A DNA stretch of 40,740 nucleotides from DASULK01 sp036381835 (GTDB lineage: Bacteria > Actinomycetota > Actinomycetes > Mycobacteriales > Micromonosporaceae): positions 1-40,740 of the forward strand of contig DASVCA010000028.1 in assembly GCA_036381835.1 (NCBI GenBank). Reading direction: 5' to 3'. The position numbers and the translations under genes are program-made. Under the pieces are notes generated by a model. It was not told the origin of the DNA, searched no databases, and saw nothing but the letters and a program-made list of their open reading frames with translations. Below, piece by piece: positions 19,569-28,070 of this stretch. Position 1 is the stretch's first letter. The number at the start of each line of letters is the position of its first letter.

Positions 19569-21241
19569 CCGGGATGATCGGAAAGATTCACGACGTGTTG
19601 CGTCCCGACCGGGGCCCGGACGTGGACCGGCTGCTCGCCCGCATCGACGCGCTGACCCGCCTTCTCGACGCCGCCGAGAACCATCTCCCGGCGGAGCGCC
19701 TCGTGGCGGCCCGTACCGTCGTCGAACGTGCCGGTGCCCGCCTGGCCCGCTCCCGTGACCACACCGTGGTGGCGCTCGCCGGCGCCACCGGCAGCGGCAA
19801 ATCCAGCCTCTTCAACGCCCTGGCCCGCCAGGAGCTGTCTCCGGTCGGGGTGCTGCGCCCCACCACCGGGGTCACCCACGCCGGTGTCTGGGGGCCGCCG
19901 GCGGGCGCGGCGGAGCTGCTCGACTGGATCGGCGTGCCGCCCCGGCACCGCTTCATCGCCGGCGGCGACGAGCCGGACGAGGCACTGCGGGGCCTGGTCC
20001 TGCTCGATCTGCCGGACTTCGACTCGATCGAACGCACCCACCGGGCCGAGGTCAACCGGCTGCTGGGTCTGGTCGATCTGGTGGTGTGGGTCCTCGATCC
20101 GCAGAAGTACGCCGACCGGCTGGTTCACCGGAACTACCTGCGCGAATTCGGACGGCACAAGGACGTCACGGTCATCGTGTTCAACCAGGCGGACGTGCTC
20201 GGTCGCACCGAGCTGTCCCGCGTCCTCGACGACCTGCGTCACCTGCTCGCCGGAGACGGTCTGGCGGATGTGCCGCTGCTGGCCACCTCGACGTTGGAGC
20301 CGGCATCGGTGGACCCGCTGCGGACCGTCCTCGAACGCGCGGTCGCCGGACGGCAGGCCGCGCTGCGGCGGTTGGCGGCCGACCTCGACGTGGTCGGCGA
20401 CGACCTCGCCGGTCTGCTCGACGCCGCGCCCCCCGGCACGCAGGTCGATTCGGCGACCACACGCCGACTCGTCGACGCACTGGCCGCGTCGGCCGGGGTT
20501 CCGGTGGTCGTCGAAGCGGTCGAACGGGCGTACCGGCATCGTGCAGCCCTGCATACCGGCTGGCCGCTCGTGCGCGGTCTGCGTCGATTGCGTGTGGATC
20601 CGCTCCGCCGGCTGCACCTGTCGGACGCCGACCGACCGGCGGACCCGGCGGCGAGCGTGGTGGCCGCGACCTCGGTGCCCGCGCCGAACCCGGCGCAACG
20701 GTCGGCAGCCGCATTGGCGGTACGGTCGGTAGCCGACGAAGCCGGAGCGGGGCTGCCCGGACCGTGGCGGGATGCGGTCGGGTCGGCGGCCACGTCCCGA
20801 CTCGACCGTCTGCCGGACGCGCTCGACCGGGTGCTCGCCACCACCGATCTGGGCCTCGACCGCCCCCGGCGGTGGTGGCGACTCGTGCAGCTGACCCAAT
20901 CGTTGATCATCGCCGCGGCGTCGGTCGGTCTCGGCTGGCTCGTGGTCGGCTATCTGGTCCGGGTGCTCGGGCTGCCGCCGATGGAGTACCCGATGGTGGG
21001 TCGGGTGCCGCTGCCGACCCTACTGCTGCTCGGCGGGCTGCCGGCTGGGCTGCTGGCCGCGCTGCTGGTCCGGCCGATCGTCTCCGTCGGTGCCCGGCGA
21101 GCCCGACGACGGGCCGAACAGCGCCTACGCGCGGCCGTGGCCGACGTCGGACAGGAACACGTCCTCGCGCCGGTGCACGAAGTGTTATCGCATTACGCCA
21201 CGGCGTGGGAGGCACTGGGTCAGCTCAGGTCCGGTCGCTAG
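19565..21241 (+). CDS. Membrane-associated P-loop GTPase, second of pair
   Basis: 558-residue protein. The G domain (about 50-250) has Walker A GATGSGKSSLFNAL, switch II DLPDFDS and an NKxD-like NQAD in VIVFNQADVLG. A helical middle follows, then two or three transmembrane helices near residues 440-510 (SLIIAAASVGLGWLVVGYLV and TLLLLGGLPAGLLAALLV), and a basic coiled C-terminus. It is related to the upstream GTPase in layout and motif style. The ATGA overlap at 19565-19568 couples translation, so a heteromeric complex is likely, as in paired bacterial dynamin-like proteins. Membrane location is clear from the helices; the activity has not been shown. A terminator follows at 21273. Confidence 0.83.
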   Translation: MTGMIGKIHDVLRPDRGPDVDRLLARIDALTRLLDAAENHLPAERLVAARTVVERAGARLARSRDHTVVALAGATGSGKSSLFNALARQELSPVGVLRPTTGVTHAGVWGPPAGAAELLDWIGVPPRHRFIAGGDEPDEALRGLVLLDLPDFDSIERTHRAEVNRLLGLVDLVVWVLDPQKYADRLVHRNYLREFGRHKDVTVIVFNQADVLGRTELSRVLDDLRHLLAGDGLADVPLLATSTLEPASVDPLRTVLERAVAGRQAALRRLAADLDVVGDDLAGLLDAAPPGTQVDSATTRRLVDALAASAGVPVVVEAVERAYRHRAALHTGWPLVRGLRRLRVDPLRRLHLSDADRPADPAASVVAATSVPAPNPAQRSAAALAVRSVADEAGAGLPGPWRDAVGSAATSRLDRLPDALDRVLATTDLGLDRPRRWWRLVQLTQSLIIAAASVGLGWLVVGYLVRVLGLPPMEYPMVGRVPLPTLLLLGGLPAGLLAALLVRPIVSVGARRARRRAEQRLRAAVADVGQEHVLAPVHEVLSHYATAWEALGQLRSGR

Positions 21242-21272
21242 CGACACGGCCCGGTGGCAGACCGGCGCGGAC

Positions 21273-21313
21273 GCGAATCGGGAGGCGGCCGCTGCGGCCG
21301 CCTCCCGATTCGC
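21273..21313. terminator. Bidirectional terminator palindrome
   Basis: A perfect 20-bp inverted repeat with a single T between the arms (arms 21273-21292 and 21294-21313, beginning GCGAATCGGGAGG). It sits between the convergent ends of the second GTPase gene (21241) and the aminopeptidase gene (21327). No T-tract follows, which is common for high-GC actinobacterial terminators. Confidence 0.85.
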
Positions 21314-21326
21314 GGAGGATGATCGA

Positions 21327-22844
21327 TTACCGGTCGACCGGCTCGTGGTCGTCGTCGTGCAGGCCGCCGCCGCCGGTGTCACCGGCACCCGGGCCCGGGT
21401 TGGTCACCGGCTGGTGCAGGCTCGAGGTGTCGAAGGCGTACGTGATGACCGCGTGGGCCACGGCGTCCGCCATCTCCTCCAGCCCCTGCGGGTTGACGTT
21501 CGACAGGTCGTCGCACGCCTGGTGGTAGCAGGGGTCGTAGGCGATGCCGGCGGTGCCGCCGTAGATGGCCGCCTCCGCCTCGGTCTTGATGCCCTCGGCA
21601 CCGGTGAAAAGGCCACCGGACGGGATGCCGACCGCGATGAACGGGCCGTAGTCGCTGCGGCCGGAGAACGGCGTCTCGGCGGAGGCCAGGCCCTGCGAGG
21701 CGAAGTAGTCGTGGAAGAGCTGCTCGATCTGGCCCGAGCCCGCCGGACCCTCGGCCGAACCCTGGCCGGGCGGGAAGGCGGAGTTGTCGCCGTCGTAGAC
21801 GAACCGCACGTAGTTCGGCGAGCCGATCATGTCGAAGTTGAGGTACAGCGCGATCTTCTCCCGCTCGGCCTCCGGAAGATTGTCGACGTAGTACTCCGAG
21901 CCGACCAGGCCGGACTCCTCCGCGCCCCAGAGCGCGAAACGCACCTTGTTCTTCGGCTTCACCTTGCGCATCTGCTTGGCCACCTCGAGCAGGGTGGCGC
22001 TGCCGGATCCGTTGTCGTTGATGCCCGGGCCGGCGCTGACCGAGTCGAGGTGCGCCCCGACCATCACCACGTTGTTCGGGTCGCCCCAGGTCGACTCGGC
22101 GAAGATGTTCTCCGTCGTCGCCATGCCGCGGAAGGCGTGGGTGGCCACTCGCAGGGTCAGCCCGGAAGCGACCTGGGCGACGAGTTCCTGCCCGAGCGCC
22201 TGGGTGATTCCGAGCACCGGGATGTCCTCGGTGAAGTCGGCCCCCAACGTGCCGTTCAGGTTGCCGGTCGTGTTGTTGTAGACGACCGCCGCGGCGGCGC
22301 CGGCGCTCAGCGCGTTGTGCGCCTTGCTCGCGAAGGTGCAGGCACCTCGGCTGATGAGCACGACGGTGCCGGCGTTGGCCGGCCCGAAGTCGCTCGGGTC
22401 GCAGCCGACCGCCTCGCCGGTCGGCACCGAAGCCGGGGCGGTGACGTCGCCGCTGCCGGAGTAGCTCATGATCACGTTGTCCAGGTCGGTCGCCGGCTCG
22501 GGGCTGATCCGCTGAAACACCGACGGGCTGAGCGAGATGAACGTCTGGTACTGGAAGCTCTGCCGGGTCACGTGGTAACCGGCGGCTCGAAAGACACTCT
22601 CGGCGTAATCGACGGACTGGTCGTAGCCGGCGGTCCCGGAGACCCGGGTCCCGCCGTTCTCGTCGGCGATGCGCTGGAACGCCTCGAGGTGGTCGAAGAT
22701 TCCGGCGGCGGTGACGGCCGCGCGCAGCTTGCGGGAATTGTTGTTGTTGGGCTCGGCCTGCGCCGGCGACACCGCCGCAGCGCCCACCAGCACCGCGGTG
22801 GCGGTTGCCAGCAGGCCACGACGCCATGTTGGACCGGTGACCAC
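21327..22844 (-). CDS. Secreted M28 zinc aminopeptidase with PA domain
   Basis: 505 residues. A signal peptide (1-30, cut after AQA) is followed by a protease-associated domain and an M28 catalytic domain. Its expected co-catalytic zinc ligands are visible: His in GAHLDS (about 265), Asp in INDNGSG (about 276), the catalytic Glu pair in GAEESG (about 308), Asp in NFDMIG (about 337) and His in CYHQACDD (about 440). This fits the Streptomyces griseus aminopeptidase group, which cleaves N-terminal hydrophobic residues from peptides outside the cell. The C-terminal tail is Gly/His/Asp-rich. The GTG at 22844 has GGAGG 5 nt upstream. Confidence 0.95.
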   Translation of the reverse strand: MVTGPTWRRGLLATATAVLVGAAAVSPAQAEPNNNNSRKLRAAVTAAGIFDHLEAFQRIADENGGTRVSGTAGYDQSVDYAESVFRAAGYHVTRQSFQYQTFISLSPSVFQRISPEPATDLDNVIMSYSGSGDVTAPASVPTGEAVGCDPSDFGPANAGTVVLISRGACTFASKAHNALSAGAAAAVVYNNTTGNLNGTLGADFTEDIPVLGITQALGQELVAQVASGLTLRVATHAFRGMATTENIFAESTWGDPNNVVMVGAHLDSVSAGPGINDNGSGSATLLEVAKQMRKVKPKNKVRFALWGAEESGLVGSEYYVDNLPEAEREKIALYLNFDMIGSPNYVRFVYDGDNSAFPPGQGSAEGPAGSGQIEQLFHDYFASQGLASAETPFSGRSDYGPFIAVGIPSGGLFTGAEGIKTEAEAAIYGGTAGIAYDPCYHQACDDLSNVNPQGLEEMADAVAHAVITYAFDTSSLHQPVTNPGPGAGDTGGGGLHDDDHEPVDR

Positions 22845-22888
22845 AGTGTCCTCCTCTGGTCCGATCAGATCGATGCGGCTGAGCGTAG

Positions 22889-23497
22889 TCAGGTGTTCGG
22901 TGCCCGCGAATGGCCCTTACGGACAGCACCGCCTCGGTCGGATGAAGGTGGCCCCGCGCTCGGTCGGTCGATGTCCGGTCGTGGCGGTGGGATCGCGGGC
23001 CGACCGGGTCGGGCCGGCCGTCCGCCTCCCGGCTGAGTCTCGGGCCGCTCGCCCTTCCCGACCCCCTGAGGCGTCGCCGCTTTCGCGACCGGCGCATCGA
23101 TTCGGATCGGATGGTCGGGTGCCGACGACGGGAGCAGACCGATCGGGCGACAGCGCCCGGGGCAGGGCTGTCCCGGGTCGCTGATCACCTGCGGCAGTGG
23201 TACGACGACCGCAGGTCCGTACGGTGGGTGGATGAGCGGTGCGACATCGACCCGGTCTTCGTCTGAAGGAGGAGTGCCGACCGCGGCCAGGATCGGTAGC
23301 GAGGCGGTGCCCACCAGCATGCCGACGATGACCAGGTAGCGCCCGGTGGGCCCGCTCAGCCCGGCCGCCCGGTGCGCACCCGGTTTCCGGTCGCGGTCGG
23401 CGTGCGCCGGACCGCGCCACTGGTGGCGACCGCTCCGCCCGGTGGTTCCGTCCTCCGCCAACGGCCGACTCCCCGTCTCGAGGTCCACGCACAGCAT
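22889..23497 (-). CDS. Hypothetical membrane-anchored proline-rich protein
   Basis: About 202 residues: a basic N-terminal region of some 65 residues, one transmembrane helix (YLVIVGMLVGTASLPILAAVG) and a proline-rich outer domain with two cysteines (QPCPGRCRP). It ends in a low-complexity Pro/Arg tail. I use the ATG at 23497 (AGGAAG about 10 nt upstream); an in-frame start at 23530 would extend into a palindrome. Overlapping open frames on both strands make coding certainty moderate, but the membrane helix is convincing. It lies 44 nt upstream of the aminopeptidase gene on the same strand. The function is unknown. Confidence 0.55.
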   Translation of the reverse strand: MLCVDLETGSRPLAEDGTTGRSGRHQWRGPAHADRDRKPGAHRAAGLSGPTGRYLVIVGMLVGTASLPILAAVGTPPSDEDRVDVAPLIHPPYGPAVVVPLPQVISDPGQPCPGRCRPIGLLPSSAPDHPIRIDAPVAKAATPQGVGKGERPETQPGGGRPARPGRPAIPPPRPDIDRPSAGPPSSDRGGAVRKGHSRAPNT

Positions 23498-23810
23498 GCG
23501 GCAGTAACTTCCTGTACGCCAGATTGACACGCTGTGTCAACACCTGTTCGGAGCAGCGACGACGGCCAGCCCTGCCCTGTGGGGGCGCTCACTTTTCTGC
23601 GAATATGGGACGCAAGACGGCAACGCCGCGGATCTCCGCACGTAGATCCGCTCGGCTACCGGGAACCGGTGCCTCCGGTTCACTCCGCGCGGCAACCCCC
23701 ACCCGGGCTAGGCGCGGACGGCACATAGCTTGGTCAGTACAAGCTGCCAGGCAGGACAGCTGCGGCGTGCGGGAAACCCCCGCCCGGCGCACAGCAGACA
23801 GGAGACACGG
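23498..23810. other. Intergenic region between minus-strand gene and pdhA
   Basis: This 313-nt divergent gap holds the palindrome at 23524-23540 and the leader of the 2-oxoacid dehydrogenase operon, with AGGAG 7 nt before the start at 23811. I see no convincing further gene in it. Confidence 0.6.
23524..23540. promoter_or_regulatory. Palindrome TTGACAC-GCT-GTGTCAA
   Basis: Perfect 7-bp inverted repeat with 3-nt centre, 27 nt upstream of the start at 23497. Its TTGACA could be a -35 element on the minus strand, so a protein bound here would control transcription. It may also act on the divergent operon at 23811. Confidence 0.5.
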
Positions 23811-24995
23811 ATGGCGAAGGGCGATGGCGGGAGCACCTCCCGCGGAAAGCGAGCCACATCCCCGCCGAAGCGGTCCAGGACCGCGAGCACAGGCGATCCC
23901 GAGATGATCCAGTTGCTGACGCCGGACGGCGAGCGGATCGACTCGGCGACCGGCCCGGACGGCACGGAGTACCGCGTCGACTTCACCGACCAGGAATACC
24001 GCGACATCTACCGTGACCTGGTCGTCGTACGGAAACTCGACGCCGAGGCGACGGCGCTGCAGCGCCAGGGCGAACTGGGCCTCTGGGCGAGCCTGCTGGG
24101 CCAGGAGGCGGCGCAGGTCGGTTCCGGCCGGGCGCTGCGGCCGCAGGACATGGTCTTCCCGACCTACCGCGAGCACGGCGTCCTCTACTGCCGGGGGATC
24201 GACCCCATCATGCCGCTCGGCCTGTTCCGCGGCGTCGATCAGGGCGGCTGGGACCCGAACGAGTTCAAGTTCAACATGTACACCATCGTCATCGGGGCGC
24301 AGACCCTCCACGCGACCGGCTACGCGATGGGCGTCGCGATGGACGGCAAGACCGGCGGTGACGACGGCGAGGCGGTGATCGCCTACTTCGGCGACGGCGC
24401 GTCCTCCCAGGGCGACGTCAACGAATCCTTCGTCTGGTCCAGCGTCTTCAACGCGCCGATCGTCTTCTTCTGCCAGAACAACCAGTACGCCATCTCCGAG
24501 CCGCTGGAGCGACAGACCCGGATCCCGCTCTACCAGCGGGCCTCCGGATTCGGCTTCCCCGGCGTGCGGGTCGACGGCAACGACGTGCTGGCCACCTACG
24601 CGACGACCCGGGTCGCCCTGGACAACGCCCGGCACGGCCAGGGGCCGACCTTCATCGAGGCGTACACGTACCGCATGGGCGCCCACACCACCTCGGACGA
24701 TCCGACCCGGTACCGGATCGCGAGCGAGGTGGAGGCGTGGAAGGCCAAGGATCCGATCGCTCGGGTCCGCGCCTTCCTGGAGAAGCAGCAGATCGCGGAC
24801 GCCGACTTCTTCGCCGAGGTCGACGAGCACGCGCGTCGGGAAGCGGTGCACCTGCGCGAACGGGTGCTCGCGATGCCCGACCCCGAACCGCTGACGCTGT
24901 TCGACAACGTCTACCCCAACGGTTCGCCGCTGCTCGACGAGCAGCGCGAACAGTTCAGCCGGTACCTGGCGTCCTTCGAGGGGAGCGCGCACTGA
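23811..24995 (+). CDS. pdhA: 2-oxoacid (probably pyruvate) dehydrogenase E1 alpha subunit
   Basis: 394 residues. The thiamine diphosphate motif starts GDGASSQGDVNES (about 194) and ends with NN of FCQNNQYAIS. The substrate region includes LLGQEAAQVG and FPTYREHG. E1 alpha with E1 beta decarboxylates a 2-oxoacid and passes the acyl group to lipoyl-E2. The N-terminus has a basic, Ser/Thr-rich extension of about 45 residues. The ATG at 23811 has AGGAG 7 nt upstream; the longer frame is shadow. Sequence alone does not settle pyruvate against branched-chain oxoacids, and in many actinobacteria a homodimeric AceE serves pyruvate. It is the first of three coupled genes. Confidence 0.93.
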   Translation: MAKGDGGSTSRGKRATSPPKRSRTASTGDPEMIQLLTPDGERIDSATGPDGTEYRVDFTDQEYRDIYRDLVVVRKLDAEATALQRQGELGLWASLLGQEAAQVGSGRALRPQDMVFPTYREHGVLYCRGIDPIMPLGLFRGVDQGGWDPNEFKFNMYTIVIGAQTLHATGYAMGVAMDGKTGGDDGEAVIAYFGDGASSQGDVNESFVWSSVFNAPIVFFCQNNQYAISEPLERQTRIPLYQRASGFGFPGVRVDGNDVLATYATTRVALDNARHGQGPTFIEAYTYRMGAHTTSDDPTRYRIASEVEAWKAKDPIARVRAFLEKQQIADADFFAEVDEHARREAVHLRERVLAMPDPEPLTLFDNVYPNGSPLLDEQREQFSRYLASFEGSAH

Positions 24996-25984
24996 TGGCC
25001 ATCGAGACCATGACCATGGGGAAGGCGCTCAACGCGGGTCTGCGGCGCGCGCTCGAGAACGACCCCAAGGTCGTCATCATGGGCGAGGACGTGGGCAAGC
25101 TCGGCGGGGTCTTCCGCATCACCGACGGCCTGCAGAAGGACTTCGGCGAGGACCGGGTGATCGACACTCCGCTCGCCGAGTCGGGGATCATCGGGACCGC
25201 GGTCGGGCTCGCCATCCGCGGCTACCGGCCGGTCTGCGAGATCCAGTTCGACGGGTTCGTCTATCCCGCCTACGACCAGATCGTCTCGCAGGTCGCCAAG
25301 ATGCACTACCGGTCCAAGGGCCGGCTCAGGCTGCCGATCGTGATCCGCATCCCGTACGGCGGCGGCATCGGCGCGGTGGAGCACCACTCGGAGTCGCCGG
25401 AGGCGTATTTCGCACACACCGCCGGGCTGAAGGTGGTCACCTGCGCCACGCCGAGCGACGCGTACCACATGATCCAGCAGGCGATCGCGTCGGACGATCC
25501 GATCATCTTCTTCGAGCCGAAGCGGCGTTACTGGGAGAAGGGGCCGGTCGACGTCGACGCGTCGCCGGCTGACGCGTACCCGTTGCACGCCTCGCGGGTC
25601 GTCCGCCAGGGCACCGACGTCACGGTGCTCGCGTACGGCCCGATGGTGCGCACCGCCCTCGACGCGGCCGCCGCGGTCGAGGCGGAGGGGCGCAGCCTCG
25701 AGGTGATCGATCTGCGTACGCTTTCGCCGCTCGATCTCGGCCCGGTGTACGAGTCGGTGCGGCGCACCGGACGGTGCGTGGTGGTGCACGAGGCGCCGCG
25801 CAACGTCGGCCTGGGCGCGGAGATCGCGGCACGGGTGACGGAGGAGTGCTTCTACTCGCTGGAGGCACCGGTGCTGCGGGTGACCGGGTTCGACACGCCG
25901 TACCCGCCCGCCCGGCTGGAGGAGGACTACCTGCCCGACCTCGACCGGGTGCTCGACGCCGTCGATCGCACCTTTGGCTGGTGA
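24995..25984 (+). CDS. 2-oxoacid dehydrogenase E1 beta subunit
   Basis: 329 residues of transketolase-like pyrimidine-binding and C-terminal domains. Recognisable segments are VVIMGEDVGKLGGVF, DTPLAESGIIGTAVG, the EIQFDGFVYPAYDQI strand, IPYGGGIGAVEHHSES and VIDLRTLSPLD. It forms the alpha2-beta2 E1 with the upstream product. The ATG at 24995 overlaps the E1 alpha stop by 1 nt; the longer open frame beginning earlier is shadow. The next gene, E2, starts 5 nt after the stop. Confidence 0.95.
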   Translation: MAIETMTMGKALNAGLRRALENDPKVVIMGEDVGKLGGVFRITDGLQKDFGEDRVIDTPLAESGIIGTAVGLAIRGYRPVCEIQFDGFVYPAYDQIVSQVAKMHYRSKGRLRLPIVIRIPYGGGIGAVEHHSESPEAYFAHTAGLKVVTCATPSDAYHMIQQAIASDDPIIFFEPKRRYWEKGPVDVDASPADAYPLHASRVVRQGTDVTVLAYGPMVRTALDAAAAVEAEGRSLEVIDLRTLSPLDLGPVYESVRRTGRCVVVHEAPRNVGLGAEIAARVTEECFYSLEAPVLRVTGFDTPYPPARLEEDYLPDLDRVLDAVDRTFGW

Positions 25985-25989
25985 GCCCG

Positions 25990-27429
25990 ATGTCACGGAT
26001 CAAGGAATTCAACCTGCCGGACCTCGGTGAGGGTCTGACCGAGGGCGAGATTCTCAAGTGGCTGGTGTCGGTGGGCGAGACCATCGAACTGAACCAGCCG
26101 ATCGTCGAGGTGGAGACGGCCAAGGCGGCCGTGGAGATTCCGGCGAAGTGGGCCGGCCGGGTGCACGCGATCTTCCATGAGGAGGGCACCACGGTCGAGG
26201 TCGGCACGCCGATCATCGCCATCGACACCGAGCCCGACGGGCCGGCGCCGGCTGCGGGCCCGGACGGCGGGCAGCCGGCACCCTCCGCCGAAGCGCTGGC
26301 GGCGGTGGAGGTCGCGCCGGCCGAGGGCGCGGTGGAGCCGGGGCTGATCGGTGGTCCGGCGCCCGGCGGCCGCACCGCGGTGCTGGTCGGCTACGGCCCG
26401 CGGACCGTCGCCGCCAAGCGCCGCCCGCGCAAGTCCGAACCGGCTGCGGCGCCGGCCGTGACACCGCCGGCGCCGCGGGTCCCGACAACCGCCACGGCAC
26501 CGGCGGCCCCCGCCGCGCCGACCGCACCGGCGGTCAACGGCCGGGGTCCGGCGCTGGCGAAGCCGCCGGTGCGCAAGCTGGCCCGGGATCTCGGCGTCGA
26601 CCTGTCCACGATCGTGGGCACCGGGCCGCTCGGCTCGATCACCCGCGAGGACGTGCACCGGGCGGCGGCGGGCAGTGCCGCCGCCCCGGTCGAGCAGCTC
26701 GCGGCGACGGCCGCGCCGGTCTTCGGCCCCGAGCGCGAGCAGCGCATCCCGGTCAAGGGCGTCCGCAAGGTCATGGCGGAGAACATGGTGGCGTCGAAGT
26801 TCACCGCTCCGCACGTCACCTTGTTCCACACGGTGGACATGACGCGCGGCATGGCCGCCCTCGACCGGTTGCGCGCCCTGCCGGGCTGGCGGGACGTACG
26901 GCTGTCGCCGTTGCTGCTGGTCGCCCGGGCCGTGCTGCTCGCGATCAAGCGTCATCCGCTGATCAACTCGAGCTGGGCGGGCGACGAGATCGTGGTGAAG
27001 GAGTACGTCAACCTGGGGATCGCGGCGGCGACGGACCGCGGGCTCATCGTTCCGAACGTCAAGGACGCGGGCCGGCTGTCGCTGCGGGAGTTGGCCGACG
27101 CGCTGACCGAGCTGGTGCAGCAGGCCCGGGCCGGGCGTACCGCGCCGGCGGACATGTCCGGCGGCACCTTCACGATCACCAACGTCGGTGTGTTCGGGGT
27201 CGACACCGGTACGCCGATCCTGCCTCCGGGTGAGGCGGCCATCCTGGCGTTCGGCGCGGTCCGGGAGATGCCGTGGGTGCATGAGGGTGAGATCCGGATC
27301 CGTCAGGTGACCACGCTGGGGCTGTCGTTCGATCACCGGATCATCGACGGGGAGTCGGGCGCGAAGTTCCTCCGCGATGTCGGTGACTTCCTGGCCGACC
27401 CGGAGACGGCGCTGCTCGCCTGGACCTGA
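25990..27429 (+). CDS. Dihydrolipoamide acyltransferase (E2) component
   Basis: 479 residues. One lipoyl domain (1-80) has the lipoylated lysine in VETAKAAVEIP. A long Ala/Pro linker, a peripheral subunit-binding domain (PPVRKLARDLGVDL, then GTGPLGSITREDVHRA, about 195-235) and the acyltransferase domain with the active-site motif SFDHRIIDGESG follow. It accepts the acyl group from E1 and passes it to CoA. A single lipoyl domain with ETAKAAVE is common in actinobacterial branched-chain complexes, so a branched-chain role remains possible. The ATG at 25990 has GGTGAG just upstream; GTG 25981, overlapping the E1 beta stop, is the alternative. No E3 gene follows. Confidence 0.94.
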   Translation: MSRIKEFNLPDLGEGLTEGEILKWLVSVGETIELNQPIVEVETAKAAVEIPAKWAGRVHAIFHEEGTTVEVGTPIIAIDTEPDGPAPAAGPDGGQPAPSAEALAAVEVAPAEGAVEPGLIGGPAPGGRTAVLVGYGPRTVAAKRRPRKSEPAAAPAVTPPAPRVPTTATAPAAPAAPTAPAVNGRGPALAKPPVRKLARDLGVDLSTIVGTGPLGSITREDVHRAAAGSAAAPVEQLAATAAPVFGPEREQRIPVKGVRKVMAENMVASKFTAPHVTLFHTVDMTRGMAALDRLRALPGWRDVRLSPLLLVARAVLLAIKRHPLINSSWAGDEIVVKEYVNLGIAAATDRGLIVPNVKDAGRLSLRELADALTELVQQARAGRTAPADMSGGTFTITNVGVFGVDTGTPILPPGEAAILAFGAVREMPWVHEGEIRIRQVTTLGLSFDHRIIDGESGAKFLRDVGDFLADPETALLAWT

Positions 27430-27444
27430 TGGTGCAACGCCCCG

Positions 27445-27477
27445 AGGCGGCCGGTGTGCCAAGCACACCGGCCGCCT
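27445..27477 (+). terminator. Terminator after the E1/E2 operon
   Basis: 15-bp perfect stem (left arm starts AGGCGGCCGGTGTGC) with a CAA loop, 16 nt after the E2 stop codon. Confidence 0.85.
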
Positions 27478-27506
27478 TGCTACTAGGGAAAGCTTCGGTG
27501 ACTAGA

Positions 27507-27530
27507 ACCTAACGCCTTAGATCGTTAGGT
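27507..27530. promoter_or_regulatory. Inverted repeat ACCTAACG-N8-CGTTAGGT
   Basis: Perfect 8-bp arms with an 8-nt spacer, about 100 nt upstream of the 45-residue gene. Candidate operator. Possible promoter elements TTGGCA (27557) and TTTAAT (27582) follow, 19 nt apart, which is only weak support. Confidence 0.5.
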
Positions 27531-27629
27531 GCGTGCCGCAATTCACTTAATAATCGTTGGCAGCCCGCCCCCGAGTTGCGCTTTAATGAAGATGCGCAGT
27601 CAGAACGGACCAGTCAGGGGGGAAACGTC

Positions 27630-27767
27630 ATGAAGGTGATCGAACGGTTCCGGGCCCGCCGCGAGGTGGCTCGACGCAACCACGCGATCCAGCGGGCGCT
27701 GCGGGAGGCCAACTCGCCGGCGGTACGCGAGGAGATCCTGGCCATCGCCCAGCGGTACTACTACTGA
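27630..27767 (+). CDS. Small 45-residue basic protein
   Basis: 45-residue protein, MKVIERFRARREVARRNHAI then QRALREANSPAVREEILAIA and QRYYY. It is almost entirely helical and amphipathic, with basic and acidic residues alternating and three tyrosines at the end. The ATG at 27630 has a strong AGGGGGGA ribosome site; the open frame continues upstream but that part is not protein-like. It is monocistronic: an inverted repeat lies upstream and a 20-bp terminator hairpin follows 18 nt after the stop. I do not recognise a named family; similar short proteins are widespread in actinobacteria. The well-built transcription unit argues that it is real. Confidence 0.75.
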   Translation: MKVIERFRARREVARRNHAIQRALREANSPAVREEILAIAQRYYY

Positions 27768-27785
27768 TCCAGACCTCCTCCTTCT

Positions 27786-27829
27786 CCATGCCGATGACCC
27801 GCCCGGTTTCGGGCGGGTCATCGGCATGG
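27786..27829 (+). terminator. 20-bp terminator hairpin
   Basis: Perfect 20-bp stem (arms 27786-27805 and 27810-27829) with loop GTTT, after the 45-residue gene. One of the two longest perfect stems in the window. Confidence 0.88.
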
Positions 27830-28070
27830 GTCGGGATTCCGTCTCTCAGTCCCGCCCGGTACGGTTGGGCTCGGTCGTCACCACGTGACCACTTGCCGTC
27901 CAACCGCATCGCGGGTCGGACCATCGGTCGTGGACGGCGGTCCGGCACCGCCGAAACCCACCGGTTAGCCACCAGGTACGGTGCCAGAAGCGCACCGAGC
28001 AGGCCCTGCCGGCGGCGATGCCGCAGCACCAGCGACGACGGCACGGCGACATGTGATGGAGGAGGCGCAC

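Noticed and set aside
18758..20899. 713-codon minus-strand frame opposite the GTPases
   Set aside because: Shadow; the plus strand has Walker A motifs and a typical coupled overlap.
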